In this document: piece after piece, positions 44,340 through 53,216 of the stretch
Position numbering within the stretch: the first letter of the stretch is position 1
How the letters are laid out: each line of letters starts with the position of its first letter
Assembly (NCBI GenBank): GCA_017962845.1
Contig: JAGCUN010000042.1
Span: 1-64,000 of the forward strand
Direction: 5' to 3'
DNA: 64,000 bases
Source of the DNA: Bacteroidales bacterium
GTDB taxonomy: Bacteria; Bacteroidota; Bacteroidia; Bacteroidales; WCHB1-69
Made by a program: the position numbers and the translations under genes
The notes under the pieces: model-generated
What the model was told of the DNA's origin: nothing
What the model saw: the letters and a program-made list of their open reading frames with translations, nothing else
The model's database searches: none

Positions 44340-44684
44340 ATGTTGAACTATTTTCAGCACGTACCGATTTCTGTTACCATCTGCGATAAGGATGGTGAGA
44401 TTTTGGAAATGAATGACAAGTCAATCTCTACTTTCACCAAAGACGGCCAATCTTTAGTGGGGAATTCATTGCTCGATTGCCATCCCGAGCCGGCTCGCTC
44501 CAAACTGCTGTCCATGCTCCAAAACCACGACGTGAACGTCTATACCATTGAGAAAAATGGGGTGAAGAAGATGATTTACCAGATGCCGTGGTACAACGAC
44601 CAGCAGCAGTTCGGCGGCTATGTGGAACTTTCGATGGAACTCCCCGCCGAAATGCCCCACTATGTTCGTCAGCCTAAAAAGTAA
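44340..44684 (+). CDS. Stand-alone PAS-domain protein
   Basis: A 114-residue protein that is a single PAS domain: NYFQHVPISVTICDKDGEI, then FTKDGQSLVGNSLLDCHPEP and KMIYQMPWYNDQQQFGGYVE. There is no output domain, signal peptide or membrane helix. Proteins like this may sense small molecules or heme and act on a partner; HPEP in the middle could be a ligand-contact loop. An ATG three bases upstream of the chosen one is out of frame. It sits five bases after the tamB stop and 13 before the BatD-like gene. Confidence 0.75.
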   Translation: MLNYFQHVPISVTICDKDGEILEMNDKSISTFTKDGQSLVGNSLLDCHPEPARSKLLSMLQNHDVNVYTIEKNGVKKMIYQMPWYNDQQQFGGYVELSMELPAEMPHYVRQPKK

Positions 44685-44697
44685 TGTAGAGGTCATC

Positions 44698-45690
44698 ATG
44701 TTGAAGTTCAGGTCTTTTTTATGGATATTGATGATGCTGGTGGCCTTCCGCTCCGCAGCCCAGCAGCCTGAAGTGGCCGTGACAGCCCGGCTCGATTCCA
44801 CCCATATCTTGGTGGGCGACCATCTCCATCTGCACCTTTCTGCTCAAACGACAGGCAAGACCGTATTGTCGTTCCAGTCGAAAGACGAGTGGAAAATGAT
44901 GAATTGTGAAGTGCTGGATGTATCTGACATTCAACGGAATGAAAAGAACGGACAGGTCACTTATCGCCAAGATTTTGTGGTTACGGCCTTCGATACGAGC
45001 CGTGCGGTCATCGCCCCCATTCAGGTGTGGGCCGACACTGCCATGGCGGCTTGCACCGATACCATCTTCTTCTATGTGGATACCCTGCCTGTCTTCGTCG
45101 ATACGGCAGCTGCCTTCCGCGACATCAAGCCCCCCTTGGGTGGACTGGAGCAGGTGGAAAAGTCCTACAGAAAAATCTGGATCATAGGCTCGTCAGTGGG
45201 TGCAGGACTTATTCTTATCGCCCTTATATTGGTGTTTTTCTTGGTCTGGTGGCCCATACTGAAGAAAAAACGGGCTATCCGGCAGCGCGAAATTCGCCGG
45301 CAAAGTTCGGGCGCGATAGCCCTCGGACATCTCCGGGAACTGAAAGCTAAAGAGTTGTGTCAGAAAGGGATGGCCAAAGAACACTATTCGGAGTTGAGTG
45401 TGATTCTGAGAACCTATCTGGATGATCAGTGGGACGTGAATGCGATGGAGATGGTGACAGATGAAATCATGACGGCTATGGCCTCGCTGGAAGTTACCGA
45501 GCAGCAGCGGATGGAGATCCTCTCATTTTTGAGAATCTCCGACCTTGTGAAATATGCCCGCCGGCAACCGCCCATGGAAGAGAATGCTTTGCAAATGGAT
45601 AATGTGACGAAGTTTGTGCGCGACACTGACCAGCAGGAGCAGCAGCGCAGAGCGCAGCAGGCCGACAAGAGAAATAAGGGAGGAGAGTGA
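44698..45690 (+). CDS. BatD-like membrane protein
   Basis: From ATG 44698 the product is 330 residues with a signal peptide (likely cut SAA|QQP), a beta-rich periplasmic part (residues 25-150), one membrane helix (about 165-190, GAGLILIALILVFFLVWW), and a cytoplasmic helical tail with GHLRELKAKELCQKGMAKEH. This layout and the following vWA gene match the aerotolerance (Bat) operon genes of Bacteroides, where a similar protein sits between the MoxR/DUF58 pair and BatA. The ORF can be extended upstream but would overlap the PAS gene. Assignment rests on layout rather than strong motifs. Confidence 0.7.
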   Translation: MLKFRSFLWILMMLVAFRSAAQQPEVAVTARLDSTHILVGDHLHLHLSAQTTGKTVLSFQSKDEWKMMNCEVLDVSDIQRNEKNGQVTYRQDFVVTAFDTSRAVIAPIQVWADTAMAACTDTIFFYVDTLPVFVDTAAAFRDIKPPLGGLEQVEKSYRKIWIIGSSVGAGLILIALILVFFLVWWPILKKKRAIRQREIRRQSSGAIALGHLRELKAKELCQKGMAKEHYSELSVILRTYLDDQWDVNAMEMVTDEIMTAMASLEVTEQQRMEILSFLRISDLVKYARRQPPMEENALQMDNVTKFVRDTDQQEQQRRAQQADKRNKGGE

Positions 45691-45691
45691 G

Positions 45692-46714
45692 ATGAATGCG
45701 TTTGACAATTTCTTTCAGGTTGTAGGACAGATGAAGTTCGCTAACCCTCATCTGTTGTGGCTGTTGACTCTGATTCCGCTCTATGTGGCGTGGTATGTTT
45801 GGAAACGGCACCGCCAGCATGCAGCGATGGTTATCAGCACCACCGCACCGCTTGGCCAGCCCACCTTCCGCTACCGTCTCCGCCATTTCCCGGCCATCTT
45901 CCGCTGCCTCGCCCTCTTTTTCCTGATTGTCGCCCTCGCACGGCCCCAGACCTCCGACAGTCAGGTCAATGGTAAGTCCATCAAGGAGGGGATAGATGTT
46001 ATCATGGCGCTGGACGTGTCGGGAAGTATGGACATGATGGACTTCAAACCTACGCGCTTGGAGGCCTGCAAGCAGATTGCCGCTGAGTTTGTGCAAAAGC
46101 GTGAGAACGACAATGTGGGACTGGTGCTCTATGCCGGCGAGGCCTACACCCTCAGTCCGCCTACTACAGACCATGCCTATTTTCTGGAGCTGCTCAAGAG
46201 CGTGAAACGTGAACCGTTGGTGGACGGTACCGCCATCGGTGATGGCCTCGGCCTCGCGGTCAGCCACCTGAAGGATAGCAAGGCGAAAAGCAAGGTGGTG
46301 ATCCTGCTGTCGGATGGCGTCAACAATGCCGGTTTCATCGATCCGCGTACCGCGGCGTCCATGGCGAAGGAATATAATATTAAGGTATATACCATCAGTT
46401 GCGGTACCAACGGACGCACCGCCGGTATCCGTGTGCCCGGACATGGAGTGGTGCAGAGCAAAACCGTGCTCGATGAAGCCCTGATGAAGGAGATCGCCAC
46501 CGAAACGGGCGGCAAGTACTTCTCCGCCGGCAACGAGAAAAAACTGCGTCAGGTATATAGCGAAATCGACAAGTTGGAGACCACCCGCCGTGAGGAAAAG
46601 ACCGTGGTGAGCTGGGCAAACGACCATTTTCTGCCCTTCCTCCTGATCGGGATTCTCTTCCTGTTGTTGGAATTTGTCATGCGATTCGGTGTGGTGCGAG
46701 TCAACCCTTCGTGA
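45692..46714 (+). CDS. BatA-like vWA-domain membrane protein
   Basis: The 340-residue product has an N-terminal membrane segment (about 20-37), another (about 65-82), a vWA domain with intact MIDAS D108-x-S110-x-S112 (ALDVSGSMDMMD), TTDHAYF and VVILLSDGVNNAGF, and a C-terminal helix (FLLIGILFLLLEFVM). This is the BatA/BatB form. The start ATG 45692 is one base after the preceding stop and, unusually for the phylum, has a good Shine-Dalgarno-like AGGGAGGAGA before it. MoxR and DUF58 genes, normally just upstream, are absent here. Confidence 0.88.
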   Translation: MNAFDNFFQVVGQMKFANPHLLWLLTLIPLYVAWYVWKRHRQHAAMVISTTAPLGQPTFRYRLRHFPAIFRCLALFFLIVALARPQTSDSQVNGKSIKEGIDVIMALDVSGSMDMMDFKPTRLEACKQIAAEFVQKRENDNVGLVLYAGEAYTLSPPTTDHAYFLELLKSVKREPLVDGTAIGDGLGLAVSHLKDSKAKSKVVILLSDGVNNAGFIDPRTAASMAKEYNIKVYTISCGTNGRTAGIRVPGHGVVQSKTVLDEALMKEIATETGGKYFSAGNEKKLRQVYSEIDKLETTRREEKTVVSWANDHFLPFLLIGILFLLLEFVMRFGVVRVNPS

Positions 46715-46774
46715 ACGATGATAATTCATTGATAAGTTTTTTTTGTTTTTTGTACCATCAATCAAAAAAACATG

Positions 46775-46782
46775 TAAATTTG
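46775..46782 (+). promoter_or_regulatory. Bacteroidota -7 element for the DUF4328 gene
   Basis: TAAATTTG followed by CA, 72 bases before the ATG at 46855. A TTTG at 46749-46752 is 22 bases upstream, close to the usual -33 spacing. Confidence 0.6.
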
Positions 46783-46854
46783 CAACTTGTAAAAGGTATG
46801 GCCTTTTTGAATTGTAATTAATTAATTATCAATGTTATATAAAACATTTTTAGT

Positions 46855-47955
46855 ATGAAGAAATTTACAAACAATGCTCTCTGGGGTGTGATTTCCATGG
46901 TTCTGAATCTCGTTATCCTCTGCTTGGTCGTGGTATCGGCGGTTCAATTGGGCAATTATGACAAGAAAAACATCTATCTGCAAGACTCCATTATGCCCAC
47001 TTATTCGTTCTGGACTGACTCCGTGAGATACTCGGAAGAAGCGCTCGGCAAGAAACAGAACAGTATGGAAGGCTATACGAAATTGTTCGAGGATACGAAA
47101 GCTTCCGTTGACAAGGTGGGCAAACTGCTTGCCGCAGACCCGGAAAATGATTCCCTTAAGAATAAGTACTATAGTGATACCACCCACCTGAAAGACTATG
47201 GTGAAAACATCACCCGCCTTAAAACCGAAGTGAGCCTTTATAAAGATACAGTTGGGTATGCCAAAGCTGGACTTAAGCCCTGGGCAGACAAATACAATGC
47301 AGCTGTTAACGAGGCTTCCCCGACATTGGGCGGATTCAATATTGTGATTATCATCACCTCTATTCTTTTGGTCATCAAAATGATCTGTTTTGGTTATTGG
47401 ATGATGCTCAACACTAAGAATCTTCGCCGTGTATCCACTTGGTGGAAAAAAGGTAATGATGCGATCAACATTGTCGCATGGCTTATCCCGATTTATAACT
47501 TGTTTAAGCCTTGCGCCCTGTTCTCCAACCTTATTTCTGAAACCAAATATGCTCTTCGCGATAAATCCATCATCACCGAAGCTAACGACTCCAACCATAT
47601 GGAATCTATTTCCCTCTGGTGGGGCTCGATGATTTTCGCCAAGATGGTTATGCCCCTCTTCATCGGTGGTCTGACTATCTGTCTCAATGTTTGGCTGTTT
47701 GTCCTCCTTGGAGTGGCTGATGTGGATGTCGCTGCCAACAGCCTCGGTCTTCTTGGCTTTGGCACCTATTTTGGCAATACCGGACTCTTCTTCTACCTCA
47801 GACCACACGTCATCGTGATGGCTCTCTACCTTATTGGTTGGATTGTTTACCTTGGCTATGAGTGCTACATGATTTTCTCGTACAACAAACTCAATAAGAT
47901 GATGTGCGATAATGAGGACAAATTTGAATTTGTAGAGAATACGGATAAGAAATAG
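46855..47955 (+). CDS. DUF4328-type membrane protein
   Basis: The 366-residue product has a first helix (about 8-28), a Lys/Asp-rich soluble region of about 130 residues that looks like a coiled coil (DTKASVDKVGKLLAADPEND), and then four or five helices. The second half carries the DUF4328 pattern: INIVAWLIPIYNLFKPC followed by ISLWWGSMI. Function is unknown. The gene has its own promoter and terminator and is a single unit. The N-terminal soluble insertion makes it longer than usual DUF4328 proteins. Confidence 0.75.
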   Translation: MKKFTNNALWGVISMVLNLVILCLVVVSAVQLGNYDKKNIYLQDSIMPTYSFWTDSVRYSEEALGKKQNSMEGYTKLFEDTKASVDKVGKLLAADPENDSLKNKYYSDTTHLKDYGENITRLKTEVSLYKDTVGYAKAGLKPWADKYNAAVNEASPTLGGFNIVIIITSILLVIKMICFGYWMMLNTKNLRRVSTWWKKGNDAINIVAWLIPIYNLFKPCALFSNLISETKYALRDKSIITEANDSNHMESISLWWGSMIFAKMVMPLFIGGLTICLNVWLFVLLGVADVDVAANSLGLLGFGTYFGNTGLFFYLRPHVIVMALYLIGWIVYLGYECYMIFSYNKLNKMMCDNEDKFEFVENTDKK

Positions 47956-47972
47956 TAGGGATACTTCCTGTT

Positions 47973-48016
47973 AAAAAGCCCGAAGGATTTGCTTGCGTAA
48001 ATGCTTCGGGCTTTTT
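47973..48016 (+). terminator. Intrinsic terminator after the DUF4328 gene
   Basis: AAAAAGCCCGAAG (47973-47985) pairs perfectly with CTTCGGGCTTTTT (48004-48016) around an 18-base loop. T-rich sequence follows on the plus strand. Confidence 0.85.
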
Positions 48017-48104
48017 CTTTTTCCCCTCATCTGAATCATCAGAAAGTGTTCATAAAAATTATATTTAATTTATACTTTACATCCAATGTTTCAATAATTT
48101 GATG

Positions 48105-48112
48105 TATTTTTG
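48105..48112 (+). promoter_or_regulatory. Bacteroidota -7 element for the TonB-dependent receptor operon
   Basis: TATTTTTG followed by CA, 31 bases before the ATG at 48144. Confidence 0.5.
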
Positions 48113-48143
48113 CAAATGGAAAAGAATAACCAAATTTAAGGAT

Positions 48144-50657
48144 ATGAAAAAAACGTTATTTCTCGTTTTTTCTTTTGTAATGATTTGCTTTACAGGATTT
48201 TCGCAAGATGATCCAACAGCGGCTGACAGCGTTTCAAACCCACGTGGCAGCGGCGAAAGCTCCACCTTCGACACGGAGGGGTTGGACGATGAGGAGTCAA
48301 CCGTGGGCGGCTTTGTGCCCGGACTGCTGCACTCGTCGCGCGACGTGTTCAGCAACAACACCTCCTACGCCTTCGGCATCGCCTACTTCAAGGCACGTGG
48401 CCTCGACTCGAAGTACCAGACCATCGCCATCAACGGTCTGGAGATGGAGAGCCTCGTGACAGGGCGCGCCGTCTATGCGCAGTGGGGCGGCCTCAACCGC
48501 GTGTTCCGCTGGCCCGAGAATGTGGGCAACCTCGACCCCGTGACCTTCAACTTCGGCGACATCGGCGGTTCCACCAACTACAGCACCCGCGCCTCCAACT
48601 ACCGTCATCAGTTCCATGCCAACTACTCGCTCTGCAACCGCAACTACAACAACCGCATCATGCTCACTTACGCTACCGGTCTGATGAAGAACGGCTGGGC
48701 ATTCGCCGCCTCCGCCTCCACCCGCTTCGGCAGTCAGCTGAGCTACGTGGACGGCAGCAGCTACACGGGCTTCGCCTATTTCTTCTCCGCTGAAAAACGT
48801 ATCAACAGCGAGCATGCCCTTAACTTATCGTTCTGGGGTTCACCTACTTCCAGAAGTCTGCAGAGCAACTCCACTCAGGAGGTTTACGACCTTACCGGCG
48901 ACCATTACTATAACTCCAATTGGGGATGGTACGACGGCAAGAAGCGCAACGCCCGCATCCGCAAAACCTACGAGCCAGTGTTCATGCTCTCGCATTATTT
49001 CACCCCGCAGAATGGCAAATATCAGATTACCACAAATTTAGGAAGTAGCTTCGGCCGCCAGAGCACCACCTCGCTCAACTGGGCCGACGTGCCGGACCCG
49101 CGTCCCGACTACTACCGCTACTTGCCCAGCTACATCACCGACGACACCACCCTGCAGGCTTGGTACACCGACCAGTGGCTGCACAACCGTGACTTCCGCC
49201 AGCTCGACTGGGATCATTTCTACGAGGTGAACCAGCTGGCCGCCGCCAACGGCGAACGCGCCCAGTACATCGTGGAGAACCGCGTCATCGACCATGTGCA
49301 GGTGTCGGGTGCCACCAACGTGGTGACCAACCTCACCGACCATATCAAACTCGCCGCCGGCGTGGATATTCGCGGTTATCATCAGCGTAATTATAAGACC
49401 ATCAACGATTTGTTGGGCGGTGCCTATTGGCTCAACGAGGACAAATATGCCGATGGCGAAAGCCCCGACAACCCCTACCTGCTGTACGACGATTTGGACA
49501 ATATCGGTGCGCACCTCGGCGTGGGCGACAAGTTCGGTTACGATTATGCCTACAATATTTTTAAACAGAATGTATGGGCTACCGCCAAATTCGCCTACAG
49601 CCATGTGGATTTCCATGTGGGGGCTAATTTCACAGCCACCGAGATGTGGCGTACGGGTTACATGCGCAACGGCCGTTTCCCCGATGATTCTCAAGGACGT
49701 TCCGAAGTCAAAGTTTTCCCTGACTATGGCTTGAAAGCCGGTGTTACTTATAAAATAAACGGTCGTAACTATTTGGTGGCTAATGCTCAATGGCAAACCC
49801 AAGCTCCCAGTATCCTCGACGCTTTCATCAATCCGAACATCCGTAATGAATATGTGGGTTGGGTTGAGAGTGAGAAGGATCTTGGTGTGGACTTCTCCTA
49901 CATCATGCGCTATCCCTTTATGCGGATGCGACTGACGGGCTATTATTATATGTTCAGGGACGTTACCGACCAGTTCAGCTTCTACCATGATGACTATGGT
50001 ACTTTCGTGAATTATGCCATGAGCAATATCAACAAGCGCAACATGGGTATCGAGTTGGGTATTGAAATTCCTATCGGCTCGATGTTCACGGTGGCGTTGG
50101 CCGGCAACTACGGCGACTATATCTATACCAACCAGCCCAATGTCACCATTTCGGCCGACAATGGTTATGATGTGTTCGGCAGTGGTTTTACAGAGTATGA
50201 CGAACTGGTATATTGGAAGAATTTCCACGTTGCCGCCGGTCCGCAGGTGGCGGGTACCCTCGGTCTGAAATTCAACTATAAATATTGGTATGTCAACCTC
50301 AATGCCAACTATTTCGACAAGATTTATGTGGACATGAATCCTGAACGTCGTACCACAGCAGCTCGAGGCACACTGTCCACCAACAGCGAGCAGTATCAGC
50401 AGCTTGTTGCGCAGGAGCGTTGCAAAGGTCAGTTCACGCTGGACCTTTCGGTGAGCAAATCGTGGAAGGTGAAGCAGAACACCATCGGCTTCAACGTGAG
50501 TCTCACCAACCTCACCAACAACAAGAACCTTGTTACCTCCGGATGGGAGCAGCGCCGTTACGACTACAGCGGCTACAATGTCAACAAGTTCCCCAACAAG
50601 TACTATTATGCACAAGGAATTACCTTCTACATTGGCATCAATTACACTTTTCAATAA
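48144..50657 (+). CDS. TonB-dependent receptor
   Basis: From ATG 48144 the product is 837 residues. A signal peptide (likely cut GFS|QDD) is followed by a short acidic linker, a plug domain (about 45-155: LHSSRDVFSNNTSYAFG, then KYQTIAINGLEMESLVTGR and GDIGGSTNYSTRA), and a beta-barrel that ends in the outer-membrane signature FYIGINYTFQ. It lacks the N-terminal carboxypeptidase-regulatory-like domain common in SusC-type receptors. The two genes downstream encode related DUF5689 lipoproteins, seven and 18 bases apart, so the three form an operon. Substrate is unknown. The frame is open upstream to 48099 but only past the -7 element. Confidence 0.85.
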   Translation: MKKTLFLVFSFVMICFTGFSQDDPTAADSVSNPRGSGESSTFDTEGLDDEESTVGGFVPGLLHSSRDVFSNNTSYAFGIAYFKARGLDSKYQTIAINGLEMESLVTGRAVYAQWGGLNRVFRWPENVGNLDPVTFNFGDIGGSTNYSTRASNYRHQFHANYSLCNRNYNNRIMLTYATGLMKNGWAFAASASTRFGSQLSYVDGSSYTGFAYFFSAEKRINSEHALNLSFWGSPTSRSLQSNSTQEVYDLTGDHYYNSNWGWYDGKKRNARIRKTYEPVFMLSHYFTPQNGKYQITTNLGSSFGRQSTTSLNWADVPDPRPDYYRYLPSYITDDTTLQAWYTDQWLHNRDFRQLDWDHFYEVNQLAAANGERAQYIVENRVIDHVQVSGATNVVTNLTDHIKLAAGVDIRGYHQRNYKTINDLLGGAYWLNEDKYADGESPDNPYLLYDDLDNIGAHLGVGDKFGYDYAYNIFKQNVWATAKFAYSHVDFHVGANFTATEMWRTGYMRNGRFPDDSQGRSEVKVFPDYGLKAGVTYKINGRNYLVANAQWQTQAPSILDAFINPNIRNEYVGWVESEKDLGVDFSYIMRYPFMRMRLTGYYYMFRDVTDQFSFYHDDYGTFVNYAMSNINKRNMGIELGIEIPIGSMFTVALAGNYGDYIYTNQPNVTISADNGYDVFGSGFTEYDELVYWKNFHVAAGPQVAGTLGLKFNYKYWYVNLNANYFDKIYVDMNPERRTTAARGTLSTNSEQYQQLVAQERCKGQFTLDLSVSKSWKVKQNTIGFNVSLTNLTNNKNLVTSGWEQRRYDYSGYNVNKFPNKYYYAQGITFYIGINYTFQ

Positions 50658-50663
50658 TAGATA

Positions 50664-51914
50664 ATGTTTAAGATTATGAATACTTTCAACAAAGTGAAAA
50701 TGATGATGGCGACGCTTCTTCTGGTGGTAGTGGGAGCGGGCTGCAACAAGGAGTTGGATGAGGCTCCCGTGCTGCGCTATACTGGCGAGGCCAACATGAC
50801 CATTGAGGATCTGCTGGCTCTGCATCAGGTAGGCAGTGTGGACTCGTATTCTGAAATCCCTGAGGGAACGATTATTACGGGTGTCATTACCTCCAGCGAC
50901 CAAGAGGGCAACTGCTACAAGTACCTGACCATTCAGGATGAGACGGGTGCCATCATGATCAAGGTGGACGACTCGAAGCTCTATCCCAGATACCGCATTG
51001 GGCAACGACTTTATGTGGAATGCCGCGATATGGTGATCGGCGACTACCGCAAGAACAAGCAGCTCGGTTTCTGGGTGGATGGCTCGATAACAGGCATTCC
51101 CTCTTCACGTGAGGCCATGTACCTGTATCGCGACGATGTGTGCGGTGCAGAACCGGAAGCTTTGGTCATCACCTCCAAGAATGACATTGACCCCAGCATG
51201 TACAACCGTTTGGTGAAGCTGGAGGGATGTCATTTTGAGGAGGGCGGCACGGCCACCTACTGCGACCCTGGTGCGGCCACATCGCGCAACATTGTGATGA
51301 GCGACAATACGCAGATTGTGCTGCGTACCAGCAACTACGCCAAGTTCGCCAATAATGTTCTGCCTACCGGTGATGGCGACCTCTACGGCATACTGACCAT
51401 CTACAACACGACGCCCCAGCTGATTATCCGTTCGTTGGACGATGTGCGTATGTCGGGCGGCGGTGTGAATCCCGGCACTACCGAGACCCTCTACAGCGTC
51501 GATTTCTCCAGCAACCCGCTGGAGGGACAAGGCTGGACAGTGCTGGGCGACGCGGGCTGGTTCTACTGGACCGGCGGTCCGGCATTCGCTATCCAAAATC
51601 AAGGTAGTGACTTGATTGACAGCTGGTTGGTGTCGCCCGCCATCAGCGGACTGAGCGGCTATCAGGATGTTTTTGTCACAGTGGACGATGTGGTCAATGC
51701 TTCCGCAAATGGCCTGATGGAGATGTACTACAGCACCTCCTTCAACGGCACCGACATCAACGCCAGCGACTGGACGGTCTTTCATAATATGGAGACCCTG
51801 CCGGCTGGTGTGGCATCCAACAGCAACTTCCGCATCGCCTTCCGCTACCGCGATGCCAATGGTGCCAACTGGCGTATCAACAGTGTGCAAATCAAGGGCG
51901 TACCTGTCCGTTAA
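50664..51914 (+). CDS. DUF5689 lipoprotein with C-terminal lectin-like domain
   Basis: The 416-residue product has a lipoprotein signal (VVVGAGC) followed by acidic residues (NKELDEAP), then a DUF5689 domain (about 45-270): NMTIEDLLALHQVG, IITGVITSSDQEGNCYKYLT, IQDETGAIMIKVDDS and RTSNYAKFANNVLPTGDG. The C-terminal 140 residues (DLIDSWLVSPAISGLSGYQ, then WRINSVQIKG) resemble choice-of-anchor J domains, which have a jelly-roll, often sugar-binding fold. A second in-frame ATG at 50676 could be the real start. It lies between the receptor gene and a paralogue. Confidence 0.8.
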   Translation: MFKIMNTFNKVKMMMATLLLVVVGAGCNKELDEAPVLRYTGEANMTIEDLLALHQVGSVDSYSEIPEGTIITGVITSSDQEGNCYKYLTIQDETGAIMIKVDDSKLYPRYRIGQRLYVECRDMVIGDYRKNKQLGFWVDGSITGIPSSREAMYLYRDDVCGAEPEALVITSKNDIDPSMYNRLVKLEGCHFEEGGTATYCDPGAATSRNIVMSDNTQIVLRTSNYAKFANNVLPTGDGDLYGILTIYNTTPQLIIRSLDDVRMSGGGVNPGTTETLYSVDFSSNPLEGQGWTVLGDAGWFYWTGGPAFAIQNQGSDLIDSWLVSPAISGLSGYQDVFVTVDDVVNASANGLMEMYYSTSFNGTDINASDWTVFHNMETLPAGVASNSNFRIAFRYRDANGANWRINSVQIKGVPVR

Positions 51915-51932
51915 TCTTTAAAAATCTCAATT

Positions 51933-53171
51933 ATGAAAAGATATAGTTATCTGATTCTGATGTTAGTGGCCGTGGTCGCTTTCAGCGCCTGCAACAAGTG
52001 GGAAGACCCAGAGTTTGAAGTGCCCACCTATCAGGGTGAGCCGGCCAACATGACCATTGCCGACATTATCAATGTATATACGGCTGCCGGACATCTGGAT
52101 TCTATCTGCCATGCGGGTGAAACCTTCATCGTGCGCGCCACGGTGGTGAGTTCCGACGAGGGCGGTAATTTCTACAAGAATATGGTCATCCAGGACGAGA
52201 CGGGTGCCATCCAGCTTCAAATCAACCAGTCGGGATTGTGCCACACTTATCCCGTGGGACAGACCGTATATCTGAACTGTAGCGGCCTCGTGGTGGGCAA
52301 CTACCACGGTGTGTATCAGGTGGGTTGGATTTACAATGGTGATGTGGGCCGTATCGATGGTCACTATCTGGATCGCTATCTTTCGCGCGACGGTCTGCCG
52401 CAGCCTGTGGAGCCGGTGAATATCATGAGTGCCTACGATATCAACGAGGGCAATGTGTGCCGGTTGGTGCGTTTGCACAATGTGGAGTTCGCCGATGATG
52501 TGGTGGGCAAGCCGTGGTCGGAAGATGCCGCCACTACCTCCCGTATTATCAAGAGTGTGAACGGCGAGGCGGTGACGAACCTCGTGGTGCGCACCTCCAA
52601 CTATGCCAAGTTCCGCAAGGCGTTGGTGCCCGGCGGTACCGGCGACTTAGTCGGTATTCTTTCCGTTTACAACTCCACCTACCAACTGATGCTGCGCACG
52701 ATTGATGATGTGCAGTCGTTCGGTACCGTGCAGGATGTCTATTCCGTCTCCACCGCCAATGGAAGCGGCTGGGATTATACGGGGTGGACTACCAATCAGG
52801 ATTATATGTTGCACAACGGAGTGGATGCGGCCACCGACGACTGGCTCGTGTCGCCTGTGCTGCCCACGGCTACCGTTGATGGCAGTACCCTCTTTGTTGA
52901 AGAGGCCTTCTTCAACACCGATGCCACCGCACAGAGCAAATTCACCCTTTATTATACCACTAACTATACTGGAGACCCCTCCACGACTGAATGGATTCCG
53001 CTGGTTTACAGCGATTACCGCGACGGTGCTGGTTTCTATCGGGCTCAGGTTGCAGCGCTCAACAACCTCTCTGGTAATGTGCGTATCGGCTGCCGCTATA
53101 AAACCTCCTCGGCTGATGCAGGCCAGTGGGCCATCAAGGGGTTGCATTTTCAAAAATTAGTGGCTCATTAA
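51933..53171 (+). CDS. DUF5689 lipoprotein, paralogue of the preceding one
   Basis: The 412-residue product has a lipoprotein signal (VAFSAC) followed by acidic residues (NKWEDPEFE), a DUF5689 domain with the same string order as its neighbour (NMTIADIINVYTAAG, VVSSDEGGNFYKNMV, IQDETGAIQLQINQS, RTSNYAKFRKALVPGGTGD), and a shorter C-terminal jelly-roll-like part (ATDDWLVSPVLPTA, then AGQWAIKGLHF). The two proteins are clearly the product of a tandem duplication but have diverged. DUF5689 is thought to have an OB-like fold; no ligand is known. Confidence 0.8.
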   Translation: MKRYSYLILMLVAVVAFSACNKWEDPEFEVPTYQGEPANMTIADIINVYTAAGHLDSICHAGETFIVRATVVSSDEGGNFYKNMVIQDETGAIQLQINQSGLCHTYPVGQTVYLNCSGLVVGNYHGVYQVGWIYNGDVGRIDGHYLDRYLSRDGLPQPVEPVNIMSAYDINEGNVCRLVRLHNVEFADDVVGKPWSEDAATTSRIIKSVNGEAVTNLVVRTSNYAKFRKALVPGGTGDLVGILSVYNSTYQLMLRTIDDVQSFGTVQDVYSVSTANGSGWDYTGWTTNQDYMLHNGVDAATDDWLVSPVLPTATVDGSTLFVEEAFFNTDATAQSKFTLYYTTNYTGDPSTTEWIPLVYSDYRDGAGFYRAQVAALNNLSGNVRIGCRYKTSSADAGQWAIKGLHFQKLVAH

Positions 53172-53216
53172 TTCTAATTGGTCATTCTTAACTAAACGAT
53201 TTATTATAAGATATTT

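Noticed and set aside
53172..53216. Possible FMN riboswitch before ribBA
   Set aside because: The leader is only 45 bases and AT-rich; it cannot hold the conserved FMN aptamer.
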